From NCBI GenBank assembly GCA_009746045.1, contig RPFO01000276.1, positions 3,504,193 to 3,566,192 of the forward strand: a stretch of DNA of 62,000 nt. The letters are read 5' to 3'. A program made the translations under genes and the position numbers. Numbering within the stretch: the first letter of the stretch is position 1; each line of letters starts with the position of its first letter. Under the pieces are notes generated by a model. The model searched no databases, had not been told where the DNA came from, and saw nothing but the letters and a program-made list of their open reading frames with translations. Positions 37,501-51,500 of this stretch are shown here, in pieces. This stretch comes from Mesostigma viride (Eukaryota > Streptophyta > Mesostigmatophyceae > Mesostigmatales > Mesostigmataceae).

Positions 37501-40500
37501 CTAGGCAGCTAGACCCCTGCAGTGTGCCATCACCGAAGGTGCCACCAGAGGTCTAGGGGAATACTTAACGTCAAGCTACTTCTTTCGAAATGTTTCATTT
37601 AACCAGTCTTGAAGATTCTCTTCTGCCACATGCCGCGGAGCCCGCCCGTGGTACAAGTAATCCACAAGCCCTATACGCGCACGCATACAGAGGTCAAGCC
37701 TGTGGCTTGCTCTGGCGGCGTACTGTGGCTTGCTGTGCGCGCACGTACCTCGGCCTCGTTCATCTCCCAGATCTGGCGGTAGCGCTCGATGTCGTTCTGC
37801 TCAAAGTGCTTGTACTTGCCCTGCAGGTCCTTGAACTGCTCCGTCACGCGCTTGTACTCCTCCGTCAGCTTGTTGTTCTCCTCCTGCGAACGGGGACGTC
37901 AGGATGGAGCAGCCATGCGGGGAGACCAAACACGGCTGGCAATAGTTAGGTCCCCATAGTACAATGACTAATAGCATACTACTATGAACAAATACCACAA
38001 CCATCAGTTCCTAAGCCGCCGTGGTACAGCCATGTTATGTGCTCCACATCCATCAGCGGTAATACGAAGCAGAAAAAAAAAACATCCCCATCCCCCGAAG
38101 CTCGTCACCACTTTGCCCTGACAGCGACTCCTCCTCAGGTCCACCCATGCATCCAGAGTTGTTCCTACCATCATGCTTCCAGGCCCTTCCTGCCCACCGG
38201 TCTCATGATATACCCGGCAAAGATTGCCCACAATTCAGTTCCTCTGGCACATTTTGCCCACCTCTCTCCTAGTTCATATGCACTATCCTGGCCTCACTTT
38301 GTCCACACCTCGGCTCCACTGGCAGTTCCTTTCCACCCGCGTTCTTGCCCATGTGCATCCACTGCCCATATGCATCCACACATCACGCATCGCCTACCCG
38401 CACAGGACCCATACAGGCCCACCCTTCCATCCTGTCCCTCCTGGAGCTTCTTGTCCATCTCACTTCGTACCCATCCATCTGCACTACCTGGCACTTCTAG
38501 TCCACCTCTCCCCTTGCCCACCCCTCAGCTCACCTGGCACATCTTGTCCTCCCATCCACCCCTCAGCTCACCTGGCACTTCTTGTCCATCTCAGCGTACT
38601 TGGCCTTGAGCCCGCTGAGTATGTCGCGCTGCCGGCTGATCTTTCTCTTCTGCTGGTTGATCGTGCTCTGGTTCTCCAGGTCACGCTCGACCAGCACACG
38701 GTAGTTGTACTCGAGCTTCTCTGCGAGGGTGAGTGGTGGTGGTGGTGGTTGTGGTGGGAAGGGGGGGGGACACATCCAACAAGGAAAATGCGGGAAATGC
38801 ACACGCTTGCGTCAAGAACCAGCCAGGGTGGGGCATGCGGCATGCGTGCAGGAGAAGCAAGGTAGCAGGCGAAGGATCACACAGTGGTTGGCTTGACAAA
38901 GCCCGGTGGACCCGCTACTCCCACCTCCTCACCACCCCCAGCACTCTACCCACCTGTGTTAAGCTTCCCTGCCTGCTATGTGTTCGAATCCTGGTGATAG
39001 CCTTTCAACTACCCACCCGCGATGAGCTGGTAATCCCGCTCAACCCACCCTGCGCTTGCCTACCTCCCCTGTTGCCCGAATAGCCCCACTCCCTCACCAG
39101 CCACATGCTCTACTCACCCCACCCATCCCACCCATTTTCCCCCCGCGGTCCCCTCACCTGTGTTGAGCTGATACGTCGCGCGCATCGTCTCCAGGTGCTG
39201 CTCCAGGTTCTGGATGTCAGTCTCGAGCCGGATCTTGAGGATGTTGTAGTCCTCGGCGTCCTGCTGCCGCAGCTTGTTCAGCTGCTGCTGGTACTCCTCC
39301 GCCTTGCGCTGCATCATGTCCATGAAGGCCTGCTCCATCTGCTGGCGCTTGTCAAACAGCGCCTTGATCTCCGTGTTGTTGCTGGCACATGCAACACGGG
39401 GAGAGCGCGGAGGCAAACAACGGAGTGAGAGGACAAGCTCGCGTCATGGAAAAGGTACCTAGGCTCCTGTAATGTTCATGTGGCCACACAGCTGGCGGTG
39501 CCTCAAAACAAAACATGAAAATGGGTCTCTCGTGGTAAATGGTATGCGCCCGCCCACAGAGGGTTCCCTGCCCACCCGTTGCCCATCCAGCGCAACCTGC
39601 CCCCACAGAGCTTCCTGAGACTACCTCGTTGCCACCATCCCTGGCAGCTACAGCCTGAATAGGTACACTTGCCTCAGGCGCCATAATGCTGAGCCTCCTC
39701 TCGCCCTGTCGGCCTACCTCTCGAGCAGTCAAGCACATTAGCCCTTTGCGCCACGTCTCTTGCCCACTCCCACCTTTCCAACTCCAGTAACCCATTTTGT
39801 GAGCAGTCAATATGACTTTGACTGGGCACCCATTCCCACGGTTTCCCCCCCCTTGAGCAGCCGTCTATATAGGTCTTAACGTAGAAAGCCTGGCCAGTAC
39901 GTATATGCAATTAATATGCTAGTATGCAAAAATATATATGCCTGGGTCGCCAGGCTTGCTACTTAAGACGGTGCCCCCCCTCTTGTGTACAACCTCTCGT
40001 AAACATTATCCGTGAGCCACACACATCGTGCGACTTGCTCCCGACTGCCCCACCCCTTGAGCAATCCTAAACACGCACCATGCACATGCATCCGACACCC
40101 CCCTAACCTCTCCAGCAGCTCCGTGCGCTCCTGCAGGAAAGCGGCCTCGATCTCCTCCAGCTCCTCGGCGTAGCTGGCCTGCAGCTCGCGGAACTGCTTG
40201 CCCATGTGGCCCAGCAGCGCGTCCACGTCCTCCGCCTGCCGCTTGAGCGCCTTCACGTACTCGTCATCTTTCAGCTTGAGCTCTGCCTTGATGTCCGCGA
40301 TCAGACGGTCCTTGCTCTCTGTGATGCGCTCGCACGCCTGGGGGGCGGGGGGGGGGCGGACACGGCAAGGGAAGGGGAGCGGGGCGAGGGGAGGACAAGC
40401 GGAGGGCAAGGAAAGGACACGGGGGGAAGGTTCAGGGGAGCACCAGGGGGGAACAGGTGAGTGTGTGTTTGTGCCGTGTGTGCGTATGCCGTGTGTGTGT

Positions 40501-43436
40501 GCGTGCATGTACAGCATGCGTCATGTGTTGTGTATACATGGGAAAAGAAAAAAGAGAGAATCTAGGACAAATAGCCAAACCAGCATTCTTGTATTTATCA
40601 CAGTAAAGGGAAGCATGCAGAGTCCCACGATTGTGCAGTGCCACGGGGGACGGCAGAGGAGCATGGGATGGTGCCCAACTGCTTGCCGGGTTTCGTAAGG
40701 GAGGACACCACTGACCATCTGCACATTCGAGAGATTCCGGAGAACCATTTCCGTTTCCGGTTCCGGTTCCGGTTCGGGTTGTGAGGGGGACTTGAACAAC
40801 TTTTGGCCCGCGAGCCGCTTTTAGGTCAAGCTTCCGCGTACCCAGAAAGCGACATCCCTTTTGGGGTCTTGAACTCTGTGCTCGCTGATGTGAAATGGCG
40901 ACACGGCATGCAAAAATGTTTTGGAGGCGTACGACATCATACAACCGTGACCGGAAAACCGGCGCGCGCAAGATATCCGACCTTTGGGAACAAATTCCAG
41001 TCAGATCTGGACCAGTCCAGGTTCAAAGCGCCGCGCCCGAGGCCGGGAACCAGAAATGAACAGGAATTGGAAACAAATCCCGGTCCCCGGAAGCTCACGA
41101 TGAGGCAAGAACATCCTGCTGCTTTTTACTGAAGATGATACCAACTTGCACCCAGGAGCAGCAGGTTGCGTAGTGCCACGGCATACCCTCATCTGTCCAT
41201 CGCAAATCTGCATGCCTACTTGGCATCCAGAGGTTACTCCCACAATAAAGGGAGCAAATGTGAACTTGGTAAATCCCACCCCATGCCTGCTGTTGTGTCT
41301 TCCCTTCCCACGTTCCTCCCCCAAGTTGCATGTGCACACAAAAGTCCAAACGACTAGGGATATGCATGAGCAGTGCACGTACAACCATGCAGAGGTGCGG
41401 CAGGGCACCATCCCATTCGGCCAACAAGCGCCCCTCATCCTAAATCACCCTCCTCTACCCCTTGTCCCTACTCACTCTAATCTGCCCTCTTACCCCACCG
41501 AACCTTCACTACCCTTTCCCTTACTCGCACTCACCCTTGTCCTTACCCACCATTCTCCTCTCGCCCTTTAGTCACCCTCGTCTGCGCCCTGTGTCCTTAC
41601 CCATCTTCCTCTTCTTGCCATTTACTCACCCTCCTCTGCGCCTCGATCTCTTCGAACAGGTCCTGAGGCACCTCAATCGAGAACAGGTCCGCCCACTTCA
41701 TCGCCACCTGCGCGTTCTGCTTGCTGCTGTGCTCCGCCTCGCCCAGCAGCTTGGCGCGCATGTCCTGTGTACATAGGGCACAGGGTCGCATGGCGTAGGT
41801 GCCATGGCGTAGGCAGACGGCGCAGGCAGAGGGCATAGGCAGAGGGCATAGGCAGAGGGCATAGGCAGAGGGCGTAAGCAGAGGGCATAGGCAGACAGCA
41901 TATGGTTGCGGAGCACATCCTATTAGGGGCCAAGTCCAGGCAGCACACGGCACGACACAGGTGGCACGCGACCAACAAGTCAGGGGGTTGCCTTGCGAAG
42001 CCGTAGGCACACGGCGCGCGTGCTGTGTGCCGCACAAGGCAACACGCCGTGTGCAGCGCACAAGGAAGATCATGGCGTGTGAGATGATGGGTCCGATGTC
42101 CACGAGGCCAGGCAATTTACCGTGCAGGCAGACATCAGGGCATGGCTTATGCGTGCTGTGTGCGGCTCCAGCACGTATGCATGGGAGGCCACAGAGCCAA
42201 CGGGACCATACCAACGCACAACACCATACCATGGGCATACCATGTTGGGCAGCAGTACAGTGTATGTGCAGGGGCACATGCGTGCACAGACATGCAGCAT
42301 GGTGCTCCTCGGGCGGTTACTGCTGGAGGCAACACATTGGGCCAAGGCATGCTCATCTTCCAAATATCCTACATCTTCATAACAACCCTGGAATCCTGTA
42401 TCCAACCAACCTTGTCACATCAATCCCACCTGTTTTCAGTTCCAGCACACACCCATGTCCTCCGAGTCCTTAGCACGCAATGAAAGAGACACATGAAACT
42501 TTGTGTGTGTTGGGGGGGGGGGGGCACATGTGTGCATGCCCCGCGGGCGCCCACCTGCCGCCGCTGCTCCTCCTCGATGCGGCGGGTATTCTCGCGGTCA
42601 TCACCCAGCACCCGCACCGACGTGACCGTGTCATCACCCAGCGCCTGCACGCCAACGGTCACGAAGAAATGGGGAGAAGATGCATTGAGGGTGGTGATGC
42701 GGAGTTAGAGCAAGGGTAACCGAGCCTGCCCCAGGTGTCAGCATTCCTGTTATAGAAACCCAGACAGAAGACTTGCACTAGACATGGTCAGAAACCTGCC
42801 TGCCTAGCACAGGGAACAAGCCCTAACTTTGCATGTAAACCATTCTTTGAAGGGGTGCCTATGACTAGGTTGCAAGGCACTGTGACAGCTTATCATGGTG
42901 ATAAGCTTAGCAATTAAACAAATCGTTCAGCCAGGATATGGAGGTACAAATTACATCAAAAACGACCACTGAGCTAGTCCGGAAAGAAGGGGGTCCTCAG
43001 GTCGCAGGAAGCTCACAGGTGAAAAGCACCTATGGCCAAAGGAGCAATACGCACATAAGGAACCTACTACAGCTTACCTTGGTTCGTGCCAACCTCTTCT
43101 TGCTCTCCAGGACTTGAGCTTTTCCTTTCCCAATCTGCTTCTCTTCAGTGTCGACTTTGTTTTTGCTTCCTGCAAGCCCGCCGCGCATTACGTAAAGCCG
43201 TCTCGATTATTGGATTCATAATATGAGGCCATACCGCGAAAAGGAGCGTCTGATGGGCGGTAATGGCGAGCTGGTCAAGGAACCATTATAACTGACAACA
43301 CAAATAGTACTGACGCTTTGTGCATACCTTCATCTCCGGCTTTCTTTGCCGCAATGCACGCTGCAATACGGGCCCTGCGCGCTAGAATTCGCTCCTCCCT
43401 GTCAGTTGAGTTGATGGAGGGCCCTGATTCTTCCAT
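34598..43436 (-). CDS. DRC1: Dynein regulatory complex subunit 1 (DRC1), complete
   Basis: DRC1 is a coiled-coil base-plate subunit of the nexin-dynein regulatory complex of motile cilia. Twelve exons join in phase: 43328-43436 (ATG in ACCATGG; ERILARRARIAA), 43078-43169, 42555-42644, 41630-41764, 40108-40337 (KDDEYVKALKRQAEDV), 39158-39381 (QAFMDMMQRKAEEYQQQL), 38572-38720 (NQQKRKISRQRDIL), 37749-37883 (ERYRQIWEMNEAE), 36609-37073 (EQQLGLAWHPPDEEF, then an acidic low-complexity insert, then LCNEAGFLLD), 35827-36242 (FRVWGALERALAKYSRTL), 35485-35569 (QQNLELRALLNQFL) and 34598-34639 (VNEELQIPPMRVI, stop). The sum is 2,172 bp, 723 residues, close to human DRC1 (740). Every block follows human DRC1 in order, including the short C-terminal ELQIPP motif. 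The last intron holds LINE insertions. Confidence 0.93.
34745..34805 (-). mobile_element. 61-bp LINE 3'-end insertion with 17-bp target-site duplication
   Basis: The 61 bp contain only the terminal hairpin (CATGACCTCC, loop CCAC, GGAGGCATG on the minus strand) and a TATAATTTATAATTTA tail. They are flanked by the perfect 17-bp direct repeat AAATTACAGCAAACCAT (34728-34744 and 34806-34822). It lies in the last DRC1 intron. It is an extremely 5'-truncated target-primed insertion. Confidence 0.9.
34826..35065 (+). mobile_element. LINE 3' UTR fragment with (ATTCA)n tail
   Basis: About 240 bp matching the 3' UTR at 23370-23590 (tgcaggtgccc...gtgcacctagagcaag, gcaggaagtag, gccatatgccccttct). It ends in the hairpin ctcccaacggag and a tail of caattcgattcaattcaat. 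The left boundary is unclear and no duplication was found. It lies in the last DRC1 intron. Confidence 0.8.
41800..41905. repeat. 13-bp tandem repeat in a DRC1 intron
   Basis: About seven units of gcagagggcatag with slight variation, just upstream (minus strand) of the exon at 41630-41764. Confidence 0.85.
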
Positions 43437-44753
43437 GGTAGGCCGGTCCCGGGGCTTCTTTGGCTCTCCTGATCGACAGCAGATTAAAAAGGCTAACTTA
43501 ATCGCAAACGCAAGTTGATGTGCACTGTTTTGGGAGGACTATGGCATTTCCCAGAAACAGGATGGAAACTCATCCCCATGCTTACCACTCGGTATCACTG
43601 TTGAGCCCCTCGGTCGCATCTGCAAATCTAGTCATTCGGACTGCTTGACAGACTTTAAAAACAATCCCATGCGCAGGGCGCAGAAGTTGACTCTGCGAAA
43701 AATACGTTAGCAATAGCTGTCACTCGGAATTACGTTCTTAGGATTGAAGGAAAATCCAAGGCGACCACCATTATTGACTCGGAAGCTAACCAGGTATGTG
43801 GTTCCCCAGGTCCCGAAATAGACCGTCCAATCCGGTGGGAACTTTTCGCAGTATTTTTCTGCATATTTTCCATATGTACTAAAATGCAATTAGGTAGATT
43901 TCCTGGGAAACGACAAATTAGATTTCCTGGGAAATAGCACGTTTAATAGGCGGATCTATTCACCCTATTCGTTTTCATATGATTTACTCCATAATCAACG
44001 GTTAGTAATTAGTATTTAGTAGAAGTTTAATATAAACCAGGGGCCAGCCATGACGATAGGCAGAATACTTTACACGTGGCAGTGGCTTGAAAGCCGCACA
44101 TTGGTAGCAACGCCAACCTGCGGTGCACCAAGACGTGGAATTTTTGTTGCAATGCTGCGATATCACTGAGACACTGACATGTTGGTTGTTGGTAATAACA
44201 AGCATAGTTTGATTATTTGACGACCATTGCACTTGCCTCGCGCAATTCGGAACGCATACTTAATTGGTGCTCGAGAAAGATATGTACTATACTGAATTTC
44301 GCGAGGTGCTCGAGAACGATATACGCACACAGGGCAAGGCGACATTAGGACTTCTGCGGCGCGCAGTCGCCTCGCGAGCTTGCCTGCATATATCATGAAG
44401 AAAGAGCCCACATTATCCAAGACATACTACATTATTGAGCAGCATTTTCAACCTGCTTCGTCAACTGCGATAGAAACGTGTTCTTGGAGGCAAACCGGCG
44501 TGGCCACCAACTTCGCCAAGATATGGGATAGCCAGTAGGGCGCGCTGATAATGCCAGTAATCTCAATTAACGTACGTTTCATTGCTTATGCCACGTTGGA
44601 AATGGACATTCTCGCTGGACAGGGCCTGGCCTGCACTTGGTGCTGAAAGATTGGCACTACGGCAGTATCCTGTTTTCACGTGGCAAAGTGAATGAACATA
44701 CACCCCTGCATGGACTGCCCGACGTTTCGTAATTCTTATGCTTTCCGTTACAG
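43437..44753. promoter_or_regulatory. Divergent intergenic region between DRC1 and the tubulin gene
   Basis: DRC1 starts at 43436 on the minus strand, and the first visible tubulin exon starts at 44754 on the plus strand, so the two 5' ends face away from each other over 1.3 kb. The region is AT-richer than the genes. It should hold the tubulin first exon (start codon and the residues before IGQCGN), which I could not locate. A shared promoter is inferred from arrangement only; no specific motif was identified. Confidence 0.5.
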
Positions 44754-47700
44754 ATCGGCCAATGCGGTAATCAAATCGGATCGAGCTTCTGGGGATTGCT
44801 GCGACGAGAGTGAGTACTGCCCTTGCCCGGAAACCTTCATATCCCAGCAACTCCTGAAAGGTCGTTTCTCAAGGGCAGCGTCCTACGAGCAAATTAACTG
44901 CATGGGTGAAATTTCATTTGCGGTAAAGCCTTCGTCCTTCTGACACTACAAAGTAATAACTCTTGTGGATACTGTCCTGGTGTGCAGTGGGCACACCGAC
45001 TGTCCACTTCATGATGAAAATATTACTACTATCACCTCAATTGCTTGTCCTTCAATTTCTAAATGGCTGCTTGGTTACTGTGGGCTTTCGTCAGTCACCT
45101 GGTTCTACCTACGACTGTAACTGGCTTACTGAAGAGTGCGCTGTAAGATTTTTTCTGATATGTAATTGATAATACAGCAAATAGCTTTTCAAACTCCATT
45201 GTGAGATCTTGAGCTATTCCTGTCAACTAACTGCATTCGATTCCCCCCTACTGGGTGGTTCTGTTACCTTCGCAAAGTTCATTGGCAAGTTTGCACGAAA
45301 TCATCCCCCCCCCTAACATGCGCTAGATGACGCATCCACGAATGGCCAGTTTTCCTATCTGTACCGCGTGAACCTATAAATATAGCACACATGACACCTA
45401 CCTGGCAAGGATTCGAGCGGGGATACGGGCACACCTCACATCAGGCCAATGGTGTGAATCCATGACATGTGTGCTGGCGCACGCGTGCCCACAGGGTCGA
45501 TGCGGGATCACAGGGGCAGGAGAGCAGCTTCTCCTCGGGCCTCTGGTCCTGCCTGCTGGAGCCGCCCGACGAGTGGGAAAAAGTCCCTGGAGCAGGGCTG
45601 ACTGCGGGCGGCTTCTCTGCCGCTGGGCCAGGGTCCCATGGCCGCCATACCGCCGCCAACAAGACGCGTGCGCGGGCTGTGCTGGTGGACTCGGAGCCAC
45701 GGGCAGTGCGGTGTGCGCTGCAGGCGGGCGGCGGGCTGCTGCGATCTGAGTGTGCGCTCACGGGGCAGAGCGGGCGCGGCAACAACTGGGCACTGGGTGC
45801 GTTGGGACACGCGTATGTCCGACAGGATGGGATGGGATGGGATGGGATGGGATGGGATGGGATGGGATGGGATGGGATGGGATGGGATGGGATGGGATGG
45901 GATGGGATGGGATGGGATGGGATGGGATGGGATGGGATGGGATGGGATGGGATGGGATGGGATGGGATGGCATGGGATGGGATGGGATGGGATGGGACGG
46001 GGCGGGTAGGAGCACAGGATTGTCTTACTGTAAAGCGGGGAAAGAGGGGTGGGGGGAGAAGGGAGGTGGGGGGGGGGGGGGGGCGTGGCGGCCATTGCTT
46101 TGCAAGGCAACTTGCATTTATGGTGGTCTTCTTTCAATTTCCTGAGGGGGTTGATGCATGTGTGGCTGCATCGGTGTTGGGCTGGTTTTTTGTGTTCGGA
46201 TGTCTATTGAATATTGACATGGCTACAGCGCTGGGATGCTTGACTCGTTGAGGGCCCCTGTCCCCCTGGTCATCTCAGCACTCCAGGTGCCGCATCTCAC
46301 ATCGTTGTGCCGTGCATCTTTGGCTTCCAGGTCAAGTGCACAGTCTGTGTGCTCCAGTCACAGAACCAGAACAGTCTAATCCAGCCTTGTGTGCAGGTCA
46401 CCACCTCATCCCTACGGCCCCGCAGGCTACAACACGCCGCCGTCACAGCGCAGCGGGGGAGGCGCGGGCGAGTGGTCATGGAAGGGCCTTGGAGGGGTGG
46501 ATGGGCACGCATCGTTTGGGCACGGTCTTCAGGGGGCATTCCCATCATCTGATGAGCCCAGGGACTTGATGGGGGCGGCGATGGACCGCATACGCCGGCA
46601 GGTGAGGAGCCATGGTCACGCAGCAACATATGGAGAATAATAATATCTATTACTATGTATGTATCTATTACATATACATAACCATGATGGTACTGATAAC
46701 AACAGGATCTTTGGTAATGCCCACTGGGATCTGATATCTTCATGCCACGAGCTAAATATTCATTCCCCTTTTTTTGGCTTGAAAAACTAATCATCGCAAC
46801 TCATCAAACTCATCAACAGGCACGGTTTGCGCTTGTGCTGGGACGCATAAAAGATGCGTTGGTGGCTGCCCGCAATATTTGCGTTGTCTTGGTCACGAGG
46901 GCGGGTGCTCGTGGCTTATTGGATGCTAGTTGGTGGTCATGGCATGCTAATCACTAAAGTTCTCCCGCCTTAGCTCATGCCTGTCTCAGCAAATGGCTCT
47001 CTGCCTGCTTTGACCCTGGGTATGTTTGCCAAGGAGTGCAGGCGCAGGCGACCGCCCAGCAAGCATTCTCGTACTCCCCTTGCTATGGCACAGGGGCAAG
47101 AAACCATTCTATGACATATGAACCCATTCTATGCCGCACAACATGATGGCAGAAAGTACCTGTGCTGGGCATACACCAAACTCAGACTGACTTGGTTATC
47201 TGCTTGCTTGTCTGACAGGTGGAGCGATGTGATTGGCCGGCGGAGTTTGTCACCATCCACAGTCTCGGCGGTGGCACAGGAGCAGGTTAGTCCTTGGCAA
47301 CGATGGCCGGCCGCCTGTCATTCCTGCCCGTTTACACCTAGCCAAGAAGCCCCTGGCCTTAACCACACACCATAGCTTGCAGACGTGCAGCGTTGTGTGG
47401 GCAATGGAGGTGAGTGGCGACAAGAGCTGCAGAGACCTGAGCAGTGAAGGGTGTACGCTCTGCCCCCCTGCCAGCACCACAGGCGTCGGCATACCTGGGA
47501 GGATGAAAGCTGATGTAGCTTTAGCTAGGATGACAATGGTCAAAGTGACAACCAGCGCAGGCCAGAAATATGGAGGAATCAAGTGTTTGCTGGAACGGCT
47601 ATAATATGAGACTTTGCTGTTTGTAGTATTGACAATGGTATGAAATTTGGCGAACATGCCTGGGCGTCACTGACGTCCATTGCCTGTTTAGTAAATCGGC

Positions 47701-48485
47701 ATGATAGCGCTGCACCTGCATCTTTCTCCAAGCTTTGCTCCCTATTGGTGGGCATGTTGTGTTTTGATTGTGCGGGGTCACTTGGGATTTCTGTCCGAAG
47801 ATCGTATAGCTATGGTTCTCCCACACACTCGTCTTCATTCCCAGCCGTTAGTCCTCGGTCGCAACCCTTCCAGGGTGTATGAGGTGGGCAGTCAGTCCCT
47901 ATCCCACCTCGCGTGTGAGGATCATTGCGAGGGCGTCACAAGCAACCCTTTGGAAGCTCCTCACTTACTACTGTTGTGTGTGTTATCCGCAACTGTGCTA
48001 CCGTAATGGTCAAGATCACTTTGCGACAAGCTACTTTGCGCCCCCAAAACAAGGTCAAATTTATAGTTTGCGACCCAAAATGAAGCCAAAGTTTCAGCTT
48101 TGCGAGCCGATCGACTTGTTTATGGTCACTTGGTCAGTGGTTTGTACCTACCTATCTATGATTACCTACCTAATGAGTGATTTGATTGATCACTTGGGTT
48201 ATTGTTTAGCACTGATTATAACGGAATACACTTCATGAAATAATAGCAGTTTTCTCATTGAGTCATATCGTGAAAATTGTGGCGCGCCGACGCGTTTGCT
48301 GGCTAGACGGGCTGTGCGGCACAGCGGAGGCCCGGCGCGGTAACTTTTGAACTATGCAACCCAAAATGAAGCCCATCAAAAGCAGTTTGCGAGGTCGATT
48401 CGCAAAGTAGTTTGTCGCAATGTGATTATGACCACTTTGGTATCTCTCAGGATAACAACATTGTGCTGTGCTCTTGCACAACCTG

Positions 48486-48526
<41 letters not shown>

Positions 48527-51500
48527 CACTTGTATCTACTGGCTCATTCGCGCACCACCAGGCTTGGGCTCCCGCCTACTGGAAGCCCTGCGCGAGGAGT
48601 ACCCCCCCAACCTGCTGGTGGATGTGGCCGTCATGCCGCGCTGGGAGGGTGACTCACCGCTGCAGAGCTACAACACACTCCTGGGCCTGCAGTTCTCAAA
48701 CTGGTGAGCCAGCAGTTGTCCATCACGCATATGCCGTGCAACCCATGGACGTTCTTGTTGGCCTAGGCGCTTCTAGGAACCATACTTAGTTTCTTAGAGT
48801 CAACATTTCTCAGTTTGGTGGTCACCTATAATCTTCGCCCTGGCTGGTAGCCCCAGTTGCCTAGTAACATCCTGTTCCCTCATTGGGGAAGGCGGCACGT
48901 GCCAAACCACTTCCAGGGCCTAGCCTAACTCAAAGGTTCACACATTCAACTCAGCTGTCTCTGATGGGGATGGAATGAAGGGAGCCGCATGCATACCTGA
49001 GCGAAGGTGCTGAATTCTGGTTGGTGTCGTCCCATGGGAGCCTGAAACGTCTGACATTGGGGTTTCCCTGTGGCAGTCGAGCCTCCTGGCGGCACAGTTT
49101 GGACCATGTCATGTTCCAAACTATGACCCTTGAGTGGTTCGCTTGCTGCATATGCACGCGCTTAGCTCCCTGGCTTCATGGTCTCATAAGGCGATGTCTG
49201 TGCACGTATGCTGCTTGGCCCAGTGCTTGACACTTGGTTGACCCACACTAGACCCTGCTAGTGTCTGTGCTTGACCCTTTGCTTGAGCCACCCTTGTTAG
49301 TTAGTTAGATAGTTAGTTGAATCCCACACCGCCCTTGTACCATTCTTGATCTGTCCTTGAACCGTGCTTGAACCATGCTAGGGCCCCAACCTGAGGCCAG
49401 TAGCACGCTCGGGCTCGGGTTCTTTCGCATGCTAATCATGCTGTCCCCTGACTATGGCGCGCGCATGCCGCGCAGCTACGCGGATGCGGTGCTCCTGTTC
49501 CAAAACTCTGACCTGCTGGCCGCGCTTGAGAGGGTACGGCCGCTGTCTGCGGGCACCAGGTAATGCTTTCGCAGGCCACAACAGGGTATCCATGGGGCGT
49601 TATATATCAAGGGGGTGTTATATATCAAGGGGGTGTTATATATCAAGGGGGTGTTATATATCCATGGGGGTTATATATCCATGGGGTGTTATGTATCCAT
49701 CGGGCGTTATATATGCATGGAACGTTATATATCCATGGGGGGTTATATATCCATGGGGCATTATATATCCATGGGGTGTTATATAGGAAATTTGTATTCC
49801 CCTATCCCTATATTGGAGGTATGCGCACGAGCAGTGGTTGGGCCGGCACCCTATGGGTGCCGCATATAGCGGGAGGAAGGGAGGAACTGGAGACACAGCA
49901 GCGATGGAGGTCCCCTGCGGCTGGCAGTCTTTGGGTTGGGGCCTTGGAAGCTGGCTCCCCATTTAATGGTACACACAGACCACAGTTGCTGGCACCTTGC
50001 AAGTCCCTGTTTTCCCAGCTGGCCATCCGCCCTCATGAGCCCTCCATTTGGAGTCTGGGAGAGAGTGTGCACGGCGAGGGGAAACGCGGTTGCAAAAGTT
50101 AAGCAAAGGTATTACACCATCAAGCAAAGAAAAGGGTGGTGCTTCGGGAAGCTGTCAACAGGGCAAACTGATGGGGGTATGCAGGCATGGAACCCTAAAC
50201 CCCAAGCCCTAAACCCTAAACAGGAGTGCATGTTCTGAAAATTCAGCTTGGCATTCCTAGCATGGCACAACTGGGTGCCAGCTCGTCATCATGGGGGCCC
50301 AAACAGGCAGATCGTGTGGTCCTGTGTGCTTGCTCTGCCAAAGTAAATTATCGCAAGGCTCGGCGAGATTTCATACCTTATGTTGCCAAAGTGGCTGTTC
50401 ACGCTCTTTTCCTCTGTCCTGCTTGAACGTGTGTTGCTGCCCCAGAGCCGATGGTGCGGGGGGTGCCGGCGCAAGTGCAGCCAGCAGCGGGGACGCCAGC
50501 ATATCGTTGTACGACGTGAACCACTACGTCGCCACGGCGCTGGCGGGTCTGCTGTTGCCGGCGGCAGGGTGGGCTGGGTGCCCGGCCGGGGCACGGGGCC
50601 CTTTCTGTTCTCAGATCACAAGGATCGTGACGGAGGCATGCCCGCACCCTAGGTAAGGGACAGGCCGGCAGGATGCATGGGCACCCAGCCAGCAAGGCAT
50701 GGTGTTTTGTATGCTCGTGGGATTGCTTTTGAAGCTGGTGTGGGGCTTCAGACCATGCACGTGTGGAATGGCGATGCTACCACGCAGCGAACCTGTTGGT
50801 CCCATCGAGGTCCATCCGTAGAATGCTCCGTGTGTCGCGAGTAATCCGCCCCGCGACGCATTGATAATTGTTGGCTTCTCGTGGTTATGCATGCGGAAGG
50901 AGAGCGATAAAACATGCTTCCTTTTGTGCGATCATGCTACCCATGTTAAGCCCGCTCGAAAAAATCTCCTCACAGTCCACAGTCTGCATGCCATGAAACA
51001 GAGCAGGTTGCATCGCCCCAGCTATCTCTGCCTGCCTTTCCTGCGGCAATGAACCCTGCAGCTTTCTACAACTTAAACACACTTGGCGTATGGTTGCCAC
51101 GGGGTCTGCACAGCGCCAAGCTCTTAGAGGTGCGGAGCACCCCTGTCCCAACATCAAGTTTGTCGATTGGTGGAGCAGCGCGTCGGTCCAAGGGATCAGT
51201 TGGTGGCTCCTTGTCTTCCGTCGTCAAGCCCTGGGCTCCCTGGAGCCAGACTTGGGACACAGTCGATATCCCGCCGTCGTCCAGGGACCCCCTGGTGGCG
51301 CTGAATGCGGACGAGAGGGACACGTGGCTGCGGGCGGTGAAGAAGCTTGGCCCCATGGTGCCGCGGTGAGCGAGCATTTGCTAATTGTGATGCTGATTAG
51401 GCATTTGATTTCAGTGATCAGAGGTCAGTTATCAGAAGTTGTCCACGCGTTTGGCTGCTTGCAGCTAGATGTGCCTGAATCTGCCCTCATCATCGCCTGA

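Noticed and set aside
38971-38985. gttcgaatcc, resembling a tRNA T-loop
   Set aside because: No acceptor, D or anticodon stems can be formed around it.
45827-45998. GGGAT array as interstitial telomere repeat
   Set aside because: The plant/algal telomere unit is TTTAGGG or TTTTAGGG; a pure GGGAT pentamer inside an intron is an ordinary microsatellite.
51062-51260. Alternative reading of the tubulin exon from acceptor 51062 (frame with PCPNIKFVDWW)
   Set aside because: It would need a frameshift before VALNADERD; the acceptor at 51113 gives KLLEVRSTP, the expected tubulin segment, in the correct phase.
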